Origin: Oscillospiraceae bacterium
Lineage (GTDB): Bacteria > Bacillota > Clostridia > Oscillospirales > Acutalibacteraceae
Direction of reading: 5' to 3'
DNA: 64,000 nucleotides
Assembly: GCA_015065965.1 (NCBI GenBank)
Contig: SVPH01000014.1
Location: 1-64,000 of the forward strand
Shown: positions 16,576 through 24,709 of the stretch, piece by piece
Layout: every line of letters starts with the position of its first letter
Numbering within the stretch: the stretch's first letter is position 1
The notes under the pieces: model-generated
What the model was told of the DNA's origin: nothing
Databases searched by the model: none
What the model saw: the letters and a program-made list of their open reading frames with translations, nothing else
Made by a program: the position numbers and the translations under genes

Positions 16576-18471
16576 ATGAAATTAAGAGTCCCGTCAGTAC
16601 CGCTTATAACAATAGACCCGTATTTTTCGGTTTGGTCGCCCGATACACAAATCAATGTTACCGAAACCGAGCATTGGACAGGTAAAAGCAATTCCATAAT
16701 CGGAACAGTTAATATTGACGGCGATGAATTTTTGTTTCTCGGATATCACAGAGATATCCATAAAATAAATCAAGTTTCTCTTGATATTGATGCACTTTCA
16801 ACCACGGCGGTTTTTGAAAATGATAAAATAAGGCTTAATGCGGTTTTTACTTCACCGCTTATTGCCGATGATTACCGCTTGCTGACAAGACCCGTTACAT
16901 ATCTTGAACTCAGTTGGGAATCTTGTGACGGCAAGGAACATGATGTTAATATCAATATTGCTGCAAGTGAGCAACTTTGCCTTAATGAACCGTGGCAGAA
17001 TGATGTAACCGTTGAACCTGTCAGTGAGCAGAATGTCAAAGGCATGCGTATGGGCAATGTTGAGCAGAAGCCGCTCAACAAAAGCGGCGACGATGTCAGA
17101 ATTGACTGGGGCTATTTTTACCTTATGACCGATGCCGAAAATGCTGAAATAAAAGAAACTGAGATATGGAGCCAGAGTTATATAAATGCTGCTTATTCAC
17201 CTGCAGAAAACGAAAAATTCATGTGCTATTTTGCGTATGATGATATCGAAAGCATTGAGTATTTCGGCAAACATCTGCGTTCATATTGGAACCGTGACGG
17301 GCAGACAATAACTCAGGCGATAGCAGAAGCAGCAGGGGAATATGATTCCGTAATGAACAGATGTAAGGCGTTTTCAGAAAAACTTTATGCCGATGCTTTT
17401 GATGCAGGCGGTGAAAAATACGCGGAACTCCTTTCGCTTGCTTACCGCCAGGTAATTGCGGCGCACAAACTTGTTATTGACGAAAACGGTGAAATACTCT
17501 TTATTTCAAAAGAGTGCAATTCAAACGGTTGCGCTGCAACGGTTGATGTTTCATATCCGTCAATTCCTATGTTTCTGCTTTATAATCCCGAACTTGTAAA
17601 GGGCATGATACGTCCTGTTATACGCTATGCCCGCAGTGATGCGTGGATTTTTGATTTTGCGCCTCATGATGTTGGTCAGTATCCGCTTGTTAACGGTCAG
17701 GTTTACGGCGAAAACGCCCTTAAATATCAGATGCCTGTTGAAGAATGCGGTAATATGCTTGTTATGGATGCGTGCGTTGCGATTGCAACCGGCAGTGCGG
17801 ATTTCGCAAAGGAACATTTTGATCTGCTTGAGCGTTGGTGCAGTTATCTTATAAAATACGGTGCTGACCCTGCAGACCAACTCTGCACAGACGATTTTGC
17901 AGGGCATCTTGCACATAACTGCAATCTTTCTCTTAAGGCTGTTATGGGACTTCAGGGAATGTCAATTATCTGCGATATGCTGAGCGACAGCCAAAAATCA
18001 GAGTTTTACCGTAAAGAGGCAGAAAAAATGGCGCAGAATTGGATGGCAACCGCACTCAATGCCGACGGCACATCAAACCTTGCCTTTGACAGACCGAATA
18101 CATTCTCAATGAAATACAATATGGTTTGGGACAGAGTGTGGAAAACCGGACTGTTCACTCAGGAGTTTATGGATAATGAAATTGCAGATAATATGAAGCA
18201 TTTCAACGAATACGGTATGCCTCTTGACAGCCGTGCAGACTATACCAAGTCAGATTGGATTGTATGGACTGCATCAATGGCATCAAGTGATAAAGCGTTT
18301 GCTGATTATATAGCACCTTTGTGGAAAGCATATGATGAAACGGCAACAAGAGTTCCGATGTCAGATTGGTATGATACGGTAAGCGCAAGATGGGTTTCTT
18401 TCCGCCACCGCTCGGTGCAGGGCGGATTGTTCATGCGTGTTTTGATGAACAAGTGGCGTAAAAACAAATAA
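16576..18471 (+). CDS. DUF4965/DUF5127 glutaminase-A-like protein
   Basis: A 631-residue protein matching the layout of the fungal glutaminase A-like family: a beta-rich N-terminal domain (about 1-240, opening PLITIDPYFSVWSP) followed by an (alpha/alpha)-type domain (about 250-630) with WIFDFAPHDVGQYPLVNGQV and DDFAGHLAHNCNLSLKA. Bacterial members are widespread in gut species and are often found beside glycoside hydrolases. A glycan-related role is as likely as glutamine hydrolysis. There is no signal peptide. The start ATG follows TGAGGTAG. A strong terminator follows the stop. Confidence 0.85.
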   Translation: MKLRVPSVPLITIDPYFSVWSPDTQINVTETEHWTGKSNSIIGTVNIDGDEFLFLGYHRDIHKINQVSLDIDALSTTAVFENDKIRLNAVFTSPLIADDYRLLTRPVTYLELSWESCDGKEHDVNINIAASEQLCLNEPWQNDVTVEPVSEQNVKGMRMGNVEQKPLNKSGDDVRIDWGYFYLMTDAENAEIKETEIWSQSYINAAYSPAENEKFMCYFAYDDIESIEYFGKHLRSYWNRDGQTITQAIAEAAGEYDSVMNRCKAFSEKLYADAFDAGGEKYAELLSLAYRQVIAAHKLVIDENGEILFISKECNSNGCAATVDVSYPSIPMFLLYNPELVKGMIRPVIRYARSDAWIFDFAPHDVGQYPLVNGQVYGENALKYQMPVEECGNMLVMDACVAIATGSADFAKEHFDLLERWCSYLIKYGADPADQLCTDDFAGHLAHNCNLSLKAVMGLQGMSIICDMLSDSQKSEFYRKEAEKMAQNWMATALNADGTSNLAFDRPNTFSMKYNMVWDRVWKTGLFTQEFMDNEIADNMKHFNEYGMPLDSRADYTKSDWIVWTASMASSDKAFADYIAPLWKAYDETATRVPMSDWYDTVSARWVSFRHRSVQGGLFMRVLMNKWRKNK

Positions 18472-18486
18472 ATTCAATGTAAAGAG

Positions 18487-18530
18487 AACAGGCTTGTATA
18501 GGTTTATTTCCTATACAAGCCTGTTTTGTT
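18487..18530 (+). terminator. Terminator after the DUF4965 gene
   Basis: A 16-bp perfect stem (AACAGGCTTGTATAGG with CCTATACAAGCCTGTT) is followed by TTGTT. The arm resembles the stem at 34072-34104. Confidence 0.85.
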
Positions 18531-18593
18531 AAGCGTTGTTTAAATTGTATTGATAAAAGTATCCGTTCGTTCAAAAATCATCATTTTCAGCAA

Positions 18594-19532
18594 CTATTTG
18601 ACTGAGTCTCTGTATTTTTTAGGGGATAGACCGTAAGTTTTATTGAAAAGGCGGTGAAAATAACTTATGTTTTCATATCCAACCTTTTCGGATATTTCTG
18701 CAATGCCTAAGTTTGTGTTTTTTAGCAGGAAACAAGCCTGAGAAAGGCGTTTTTCCTGAACAAGGTCTGTATAGTTTTTGCCTGTTTGCTTTTTTATTTG
18801 CTTCGAGAGAGTATTAAAATCATAATACATAAGCCTTGCAAGGTCGGTAAGGCTGCCGTTGGCATAATGGTTGTCAATATAAGCAAGAACTTTCAGAATG
18901 ACATTGCTTTCGTCACGGCTGTACTCAACTTCATTTGCATTGTTAAGGAGTTGTGTGAACAGCAGTGCCATTGTTGCTTCATTGATTTTTCTTTGGTTGG
19001 GAATATCGTTAATCAGGTTCCATATAAGGTTTTCTGCAAGATTCTGGAGCGGAAGAATTCCCGAAACACGAAAATGAAGATAGTTTGCTCTGCTCTCATC
19101 ACCTTGAAGACATTGAATTATGAATCTGTGCAGCAGTGTTTCTTCAAAACTCATCATATTAAGCATGTTTTCAAAAAACATGGGGTGAACAATGAAGTTG
19201 ACCGCAATGTCATTATCTGTTGACGGAAGATTTTCCTGCCTGCATTTTTGGTTGAGAAAAAGGAATTCGCCTTCTTTAAGCAAAACCTTTTCGCCGTTTA
19301 TGATATGTTCTGTCTGCCCTTGATACATGTATACTATTTCAACATAATCATGTGTATGTTCGGGAAAATATTCCGTGCTTGTGTCAGACCTTACGGCAAT
19401 CAATTTATCATCTTTTAAAAGTTTTTCACCCTCAACAATCGCTTTCCTTTTTCCGTTGTTGATATCTTCAAGGAAATATGACGGTGTTTCGTATGTTGCC
19501 TGAATCAGTGCATCAAGAAGTTCTCGGTTCAT
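18594..19532 (-). CDS. AraC family transcriptional regulator
   Basis: A 312-residue regulator. Residues about 40-130 form a cupin-like sensor domain (EYFPEHTHDYVEIVYMYQG) of the kind that binds sugars. Residues about 205-312 carry two helix-turn-helix motifs, ending with ISYFHRLFNKTYGLSPKKYR. The ATG follows AAGGATG. It is 25 bases downstream of the DUF2804 gene and likely cotranscribed. Neighbouring carbohydrate genes suggest a sugar-responsive activator. The effector is unknown. Confidence 0.93.
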   Translation of the reverse strand: MNRELLDALIQATYETPSYFLEDINNGKRKAIVEGEKLLKDDKLIAVRSDTSTEYFPEHTHDYVEIVYMYQGQTEHIINGEKVLLKEGEFLFLNQKCRQENLPSTDNDIAVNFIVHPMFFENMLNMMSFEETLLHRFIIQCLQGDESRANYLHFRVSGILPLQNLAENLIWNLINDIPNQRKINEATMALLFTQLLNNANEVEYSRDESNVILKVLAYIDNHYANGSLTDLARLMYYDFNTLSKQIKKQTGKNYTDLVQEKRLSQACFLLKNTNLGIAEISEKVGYENISYFHRLFNKTYGLSPKKYRDSVK

Positions 19533-19557
19533 AAAACTTCATCCTTAACTGCAATTT

Positions 19558-20655
19558 TTACCATCTGTTTTCTACATATTCGCAGAAAACATTCATATCC
19601 TTAACCTCAAGTTTTGTTCCGTCATCAAGGATAACATTGCCGCTGCAAATTCCGCATACCTGATGGCAATGCATTCTCATAACCAGTGCATTTATATCTG
19701 TGTGGTGGTCAAAAACAGGGATCATGGTCAGGTTGAATCGGTTATCCTCGGATATGAATTTCCACGGTTTCATGTATTTATCCGGTTTCGGAAAAACTTC
19801 AAGGTCAACTGCACCGACTTTGTGAACCTTGCCGTCATAAAAAACGCATGTTTCGGTAGCGTTGCTTTCGTCACCGATTGCCCATGTTGCTTCGATTCCG
19901 AAAATGTGTTTTTCACCGTTTTCGTCTGTTATGTATTGTGTGCCGTTGCACCAATACCAAACCATGCTGTAAGGCGTGTTTACTCTTCCCCAGTCAAGAA
20001 TACAGAAGGAGTCTTCTTTTGAAAAATCATAAACATCATCACCGAAAGCGAATGTGCCGTTGCACGGCATACAGTTTTGCTTTGTTGTCATGAAGTATCT
20101 TGTAGGCATATCTTTGAAAGGCAGAACTGTTGTTATGTTTTCAAGACCCGGCATTATATCCATTGAAAAATTGCATTCAACGGGTTTGCCTTTATAAATA
20201 CCCTTGAAATATAGCGTTCGGCTTGTTTCTTTTGTGTCAAACTCAAACTCAGCATTGCCGAAAGCGTATTTGATGTTATTGGGAACATCACCTTTGGGCG
20301 GCAGAGTATATCTGTTTTTGCCGCCTATGAAAATTGCCATGGCATCAACGATTATTTCGCCGTTGCGCCAATCAACAAGTTTTGCGCCAACGTAGCCGCC
20401 GAGTGAGATGTTTGCAAAACTAATCTGAGCAAGGTATCTGTCATTTACAATCTGATAGAAATCCCATTCTTTTTTTCTCATTGAAGGTTTTGATAGGTTT
20501 CTGTCGTATGAAAAATAATTGTGCCTTGCCCAGCCTTTTGCAAGAAGGTTGCCGTTCTTGTCAAGAAGCGGAGTTTCGGCAGTGTATTCGGTTTGCTTTG
20601 ATTTCTCTTTCCATTCGGTAAAACTTGCGTATGTTCTTTTTGTTTCTTTTCTCAT
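19558..20655 (-). CDS. DUF2804 domain-containing protein
   Basis: A 365-residue protein of the DUF2804 family, a beta-rich family related to lipocalin-like AttH/tocopherol-cyclase folds; its function is unproven. Recognisable stretches are GWARHNYFSYDR and DFSKEDSFCILDWGR. The ATG at 20655 sits correctly after AGGATGTG, whereas a TTG one codon earlier does not. It is the first gene of a two-gene unit with the AraC regulator. No membrane segment or signal peptide is seen. Confidence 0.85.
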   Translation of the reverse strand: MRKETKRTYASFTEWKEKSKQTEYTAETPLLDKNGNLLAKGWARHNYFSYDRNLSKPSMRKKEWDFYQIVNDRYLAQISFANISLGGYVGAKLVDWRNGEIIVDAMAIFIGGKNRYTLPPKGDVPNNIKYAFGNAEFEFDTKETSRTLYFKGIYKGKPVECNFSMDIMPGLENITTVLPFKDMPTRYFMTTKQNCMPCNGTFAFGDDVYDFSKEDSFCILDWGRVNTPYSMVWYWCNGTQYITDENGEKHIFGIEATWAIGDESNATETCVFYDGKVHKVGAVDLEVFPKPDKYMKPWKFISEDNRFNLTMIPVFDHHTDINALVMRMHCHQVCGICSGNVILDDGTKLEVKDMNVFCEYVENRW

Positions 20656-20818
20656 CAAATCACATCCTGACTTTAACTGTTGAATTTATTTTAGCAGAAA
20701 TTATCGCTGTTTTCAACATCTGATTAATTATGTGAATGATATTAATGATAATTTTATATAGAAATTAATCGCTTTTTATGATAGAATAGTATGCATAAAG
20801 GATTTGAGAGGAAATTAA

Positions 20819-21409
20819 ATGGATAAATTAGACAGAAAAACGCTGAAATATTATGCTCGCATGGCTGCGGAAAGTTATGCTGATGATCCTGTGCATGTTT
20901 ACGCAACAAAATCGGAAGAGCGAAGAAAAAAGTTTGTGTATCATTTTATGCTTGAAAGGCTTTCAACATCAAACGGTGAGGACATTATATATACTGATGA
21001 ACAGGGCAGAGGTATCTGTGTATGGCGCGATGCCCATAATCCTTATACCGTGTTTGATTTTTTGGCATGCCCTAATTGGGTGTTTTTGGTTTACTATTTG
21101 TTCAATACCGTTAAAACGCTTAAGGCTTACAGCCACCTTGACGCAAATGTGTTTGAGAAAAACACATTGCTGATTTCACCCGTATTCGTTGATGTGAAGC
21201 ATCAGGGGCAGGGCATTGCAACGCAATTTATAAAAAGAGGAATAAGAGAACTTGTTCCGCAAGGATATAAACTGGGCCTTGAAACGCAGAATCCAGATAA
21301 TGTGGGATTTTATGAAAAACTTGGTTTCAGAACCGTAAAGTATCAATATTTTAAAAGTGAAAAAATTCATAACTACTATATGGTTTATGACCCAAACAGC
21401 GAAAAATAA
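20819..21409 (+). CDS. GNAT family N-acetyltransferase
   Basis: A 196-residue acetyltransferase. The acetyl-CoA binding motif appears as VKHQGQGIATQFIKRG at about residues 125-140, followed by LGLETQNPDNVGFYEKLGF. The substrate is unknown. The start ATG follows GAGAGG. It converges on an XRE regulator gene, and its terminator overlaps that gene's 3' end. Confidence 0.9.
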   Translation: MDKLDRKTLKYYARMAAESYADDPVHVYATKSEERRKKFVYHFMLERLSTSNGEDIIYTDEQGRGICVWRDAHNPYTVFDFLACPNWVFLVYYLFNTVKTLKAYSHLDANVFEKNTLLISPVFVDVKHQGQGIATQFIKRGIRELVPQGYKLGLETQNPDNVGFYEKLGFRTVKYQYFKSEKIHNYYMVYDPNSEK

Positions 21410-21411
21410 CC

Positions 21412-21450
21412 AAAACCGCAGCCGATACATCAGTATCAGTTGCGGTTTTT
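21412..21450 (+). terminator. Terminator of the GNAT gene, overlapping the XRE gene end
   Basis: AAAACCGCA with TGCGGTTTT, plus an inner stem CGATAC with GTATC, followed by a T-run. The descending arm lies within the last codons of the convergent XRE gene. Confidence 0.75.
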
Positions 21451-21789
21451 CTGTGCTTCGCGTGCCTCAACATATTTTGCAAAGTTAACAACTTCCTGCC
21501 ACATTTCATCGGTAACATCTCCGCTGCCGCCGAAAAGGGCTAATTTTGCCGTTTCAATCATCGCCTTTTCTTCGGATTTTGTTGCAGGTTCATCCCAACC
21601 CATCAGTGCAGAGGGATTGATTTTTAAAATTTCCGCAAGTTGAGTAACGCGGCCTTGCCTTAAAGATTTAATGTTTCCGCTTTCCCATCGCTGAACGGTT
21701 GCTTCCGAAACACCCATCTTTTCTGCAATTTCAAGCAGAGTGTATCCGAGTTCTGCGCGTCTTTTCTTTAATACATCTGAAAGCGACAT
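21436..21789 (-). CDS. XRE family repressor, phage type
   Basis: A 117-residue protein with a Cro/CI helix-turn-helix at residues 4-62 (YTLLEIAEKMGVSEATVQRW as core) and the INPSALMGWDEP linker common in repressors of Clostridia prophages. The C-terminal 45 residues are acidic and may oligomerise. There is no protease-type C-terminal domain, so it is not a self-cleaving repressor. It is divergent from the baseplate-like genes, and four copies of a CGAAAGT repeat lie between them, which I infer to be its operators. Confidence 0.9.
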   Translation of the reverse strand: MSLSDVLKKRRAELGYTLLEIAEKMGVSEATVQRWESGNIKSLRQGRVTQLAEILKINPSALMGWDEPATKSEEKAMIETAKLALFGGSGDVTDEMWQEVVNFAKYVEAREAQKNRN

Positions 21790-21818
21790 ATTATCACCTC
21801 TGTATTACAATACCACAG

Positions 21819-21984
21819 ACTTTCGCAAAAAGCAAGAATATTTTAAAAACTTTCGTGTAACGTATTGACAAACGGTAAATCTGATGCTATCATCTACTTA
21901 CGTAAAACGAAAGTCTTGCAAATATATTCATAAAGGATGGCTTTGGTTTTATTTTTTACTTGAAAACTTACGCAAAACGAAAGT
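21819..21984. promoter_or_regulatory. Four operator-like CGAAAGT repeats
   Basis: CGAAAGT occurs on the minus strand at 21819-21825 and 21849-21855 (30 bp apart) and on the plus strand at 21908-21914 and 21978-21984 (70 bp apart). Three copies extend to CGnnAnACGAAAGT. They flank a promoter at 21865-21893 and lie between the XRE gene and the baseplate-like genes. Inverted orientation on the two sides and near-helical spacing fit a cooperative repressor. Confidence 0.75.
21865..21893 (+). promoter_or_regulatory. Promoter of the baseplate-like genes
   Basis: TTGACA at 21865-21870 and TATCAT at 21888-21893 are 17 bp apart. Two repeats lie upstream and two downstream, so bound repressor would block it. 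The predicted 5' leader to the first small frame is about 115 nt. Confidence 0.75.
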
Positions 21985-22015
21985 TTAACTATTTATCGTA
22001 TAAGGAGGTTTTTGT

Positions 22016-22096
22016 TTGAAGAAAAACTTGTTTGCACTTTTTGTGCGGAAACAAAAGAATAAGGAGGTGAAGAGAAATGAGAAAACTGAGGATTGA
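22016..22096 (+). CDS. Possible 26-residue leader peptide
   Basis: A TTG seven bases after a perfect AAGGAGG (22002-22008) opens a 26-codon frame rich in lysine and arginine, ending 20 bases inside the next gene. Within it lies a hairpin (TTGTTT...AAACAA with GCAC and GTGC). It may be translated to couple or regulate the downstream gene, or it may be chance. No family recognised. Confidence 0.35.
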   Translation: MKKNLFALFVRKQKNKEVKRNEKTED

Positions 22097-23183
22097 TTTT
22101 TCGTCCGAAAATATATTGCCTGACGGCTGTTTTGCAGGCCGTATGGGTGAACATAATGCAACGGAGGTAACGGTTATCCCGAGCGCAGAAATGGCTGATG
22201 CGGAAAATATTTCGGGCTACTGTGTTACTTTTTCAACGGGGCTGCATATAATTCGTTCAAAGGTTGTGCCGAAAGGGGAAGAACTGACATTTCCGCTATG
22301 GCATCAACTTACTCGAGGGCACAGTCTTGCTGTTCAACTTGAGGCTTATGACGGAGAAGGTGAACTTATCGTAAAATCTCCCGTTACAACGCTGAAACTG
22401 CATTCATCGCTTTGCGGTGAAGAAGCGCATGCGGATACGGATAACCCTGATTTAGGCGCTCAGGTTGCAAGGAATTCTGAAAAACTCAGCAAATTCAGCG
22501 AGGATGCTGTCGGTCATCTGCTTTATAACGGCGAGGGATTAGGCAACACCGGCGGAATATATGTCGGTGCAGGGCTTATGCCTGACGGTTTCAACGTTCA
22601 GATTGATACCGACGGTGAGGCTGACCCGATTCTTTTGTATACGGAGCAAATTCTTACTGCGGAAGAACAACTGCAGGCAAGGAAAAATCTCGGTCTTGAT
22701 AAGGAGTTTGAACTTATTGATACCTTTACTCTGAAAGTAGATGCCCTTTCAATCACAAAACACATAGATACAGACAACAATGATTTTGATTTTGAAGAAC
22801 TTATAATTTACGGTTCAAATGTTGCCGTTACAAAAGGAAAAACCGCTTTTGCAGTACGCACGGCTAAGAATTGGGACTGTCTTTATGCAAGCGGTAAAAT
22901 TGAGGCAGACGTAAAGAATTCCGTTCTTATATCGTTCAAAAAAATTAACGGAATGTGGGACGCGAGTTTTGTGTCAAGTCCGGAGTCTGCCGTTCCTGTG
23001 TGCGGTCAGGTTTACAAAGCGCCTGTAAGCCCTGGTGATGTCAGAAGCGGTGCAGGCACAAACAGAATTAATTACATTGAAATAACTCAGCCTGACGGCG
23101 TAAGCATTCAGGCCGGCGCAGTGTTTGAAATATGGGCGGTCAAGAGTAACGGTGTAATTCATGCCGTGCATGAAAACGAGTGA
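22077..23183 (+). CDS. Phage baseplate/tail-fibre-like protein
   Basis: A 368-residue protein. The N-terminal 110 residues are beta-rich and resemble the N-terminus of phage baseplate upper proteins (BppU-like). The centre contains LTAEEQLQARKNLGL (about residues 197-211), a linker very common in phage tail fibres. The C-terminal 150 residues are beta-rich without a family I know. The ATG is preceded by AAGGAGG. It sits 25 bases before a second fibre-like gene that ends in an esterase. No capsid, portal, terminase or tail-tape gene is in the window, so this is either a remnant or a captured fibre module. Confidence 0.65.
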   Translation: MRKLRIDFSSENILPDGCFAGRMGEHNATEVTVIPSAEMADAENISGYCVTFSTGLHIIRSKVVPKGEELTFPLWHQLTRGHSLAVQLEAYDGEGELIVKSPVTTLKLHSSLCGEEAHADTDNPDLGAQVARNSEKLSKFSEDAVGHLLYNGEGLGNTGGIYVGAGLMPDGFNVQIDTDGEADPILLYTEQILTAEEQLQARKNLGLDKEFELIDTFTLKVDALSITKHIDTDNNDFDFEELIIYGSNVAVTKGKTAFAVRTAKNWDCLYASGKIEADVKNSVLISFKKINGMWDASFVSSPESAVPVCGQVYKAPVSPGDVRSGAGTNRINYIEITQPDGVSIQAGAVFEIWAVKSNGVIHAVHENE

Positions 23184-23208
23184 TTTGAAAAAAGGAGGAT
23201 GGTGAAAT

Positions 23209-24669
23209 TTGGCAGTATTAAAACTCAGAGATAAAAAGGGAAATGTGGTTGCCGTTCCGTCAATAACGGGTCAGTCCGCTTATCAGGTCTGGCTTGATTC
23301 GGGCAATACAGGCACGGAAGAAGATTTTTTCAGAACTCTTGTAGGCAGAACACCCATAAAGGGAATTGATTACTGGACGGAAGAAGACAAAGCAGAACTT
23401 CTCAGTGCGCTTAATACATATATCGACCTTGAACTTGCTTCGCTGACAAGTCTTAAACCGGAGTTTGCTAATGACATAACCGAGTGTAAAGATACCTCAA
23501 AACTCTATGTTCTCCCTGACGGATATATCTATGCCTACATGTATGCGCAGGAAACAAAGGGTATCACAATCGAGAAAAAGTCAGGCGGATTCTGGCAGTA
23601 TATTTCGGGCGAGATGCTGTGGCAGACAAGCGCAAGTTATACAGGTTGGCGGACGAATATGATTTCAGTTACCGAGGGCGATTCGTTTACATATATCGGT
23701 TACAGTGATGATTATGTGCCCGGCGCAGTCTGGCTTGATTCTTCACAGAGCATAATTGATACCGCTCACAGCACAAGTGAGATTGTTTTTACCGCACCAG
23801 CAGGGGCGGCATACGCCCGATTCTATTCATACAATGCAAACTCTGAAAAAGAATTTAGTGTAACATATATATCGGAGAAAAAGGTTAAACAGTGGTCAAA
23901 TACGGGCTGTGCTTTTATTCCTGCGGATTACGGTGACAGAGTTTCTGCGCTTGAATCGAAAACGGAGGAACTTGATAATGATGTTCTGAAAGGGAAGAAA
24001 ATTGTTTATGACGGCGACAGTATCTGTGAAAGCAGGTTGAGCGGAGCAGAATCCAACGGCGGCGCATATGCAAAAATAATTGCAGATATGACAGGCGGAA
24101 GTTATTCAAATCACGCAGTAGGCGGCGGCAGGATAGCCTCTTTGCTTGACGGATATTCGTATCACTCAATAGTAGATAATCTTGAAAATCTGCCAACTGA
24201 CGGCGATTTATACTGTTTTGAGGGCGGAATCAACGATTATTGGACACCCGAAATAAAACTCGGCTCGTTTGACTATACAAATTTTGACGGTGCACTCGAT
24301 ACCACAACTTTCTGCGGTGCGCTTGAAAGAATTTTTCGTTATGCTTTGAACAATTTTATCGGCAAACCGATTTGTTTTGTTATAACTCATAAAATACAGT
24401 CATCGGCATATGTGAAAAACAACAACGGCAATACGTTCAAAGAATACCGTGATGCCATTGTCGGCATATGCGAAAAATATTCCATACCCTATTATGATGC
24501 TTTTTCGGAAAGCGGATTGAACGGCTGGAATGTTATACACAACCATTTTTATTTGACAAGTAACTCCGAGGGTAAGGCAGACGGCTGCCACCCGAATGCA
24601 GAGGGGTATAAGCGTTATTATGTGCCTCAACTTCTTGAAATGTTCAGAAGAATAATGCCTAATATATAA
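23209..24669 (+). CDS. Tail-fibre-like protein with C-terminal SGNH hydrolase domain
   Basis: A 486-residue protein. Residues about 22-45 (SAYQVWLDSGNTGTEEDF) match the SAYEIAVxNGFxGTEEEWL repeat of Gram-positive phage fibres. Residues about 85-235 form a beta-rich region. Residues about 262-486 are an SGNH/GDSL hydrolase, with GDS at 269-271 (nucleophile S271), GGGRI, FEGGINDY and D458-x-x-H461 in DGCHPN. Such domains deacetylate or de-esterify cell-surface glycans. It starts at TTG, ten bases after AGGAGG. A terminator follows. With the preceding gene it forms a two-gene unit under an XRE repressor. Confidence 0.8.
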   Translation: MAVLKLRDKKGNVVAVPSITGQSAYQVWLDSGNTGTEEDFFRTLVGRTPIKGIDYWTEEDKAELLSALNTYIDLELASLTSLKPEFANDITECKDTSKLYVLPDGYIYAYMYAQETKGITIEKKSGGFWQYISGEMLWQTSASYTGWRTNMISVTEGDSFTYIGYSDDYVPGAVWLDSSQSIIDTAHSTSEIVFTAPAGAAYARFYSYNANSEKEFSVTYISEKKVKQWSNTGCAFIPADYGDRVSALESKTEELDNDVLKGKKIVYDGDSICESRLSGAESNGGAYAKIIADMTGGSYSNHAVGGGRIASLLDGYSYHSIVDNLENLPTDGDLYCFEGGINDYWTPEIKLGSFDYTNFDGALDTTTFCGALERIFRYALNNFIGKPICFVITHKIQSSAYVKNNNGNTFKEYRDAIVGICEKYSIPYYDAFSESGLNGWNVIHNHFYLTSNSEGKADGCHPNAEGYKRYYVPQLLEMFRRIMPNI

Positions 24670-24676
24670 ATAAAAC

Positions 24677-24704
24677 AGGCTGCCTCACCGTAGTGGGGCA
24701 GCCT
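24677..24704. terminator. Terminator between the SGNH gene and the TetM-like gene
   Basis: A 12-bp stem (AGGCTGCCTCAC with GTGGGGCAGCCT, one G-T pair) with a four-base loop lies between convergent stops. Confidence 0.8.
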
Positions 24705-24709
24705 TAAGT

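Noticed and set aside
21819-21984. Repeats considered as a small CRISPR array
   Set aside because: The core is only 7 bp, copies face both ways, spacing is 30 and 70 bp and no cas gene is near; operators explain them better.
21436-24669. Complete prophage
   Set aside because: Only a repressor and two fibre-like genes are present; no integrase, terminase, portal, capsid, tail or lysis genes, and no attachment-site repeats were seen.
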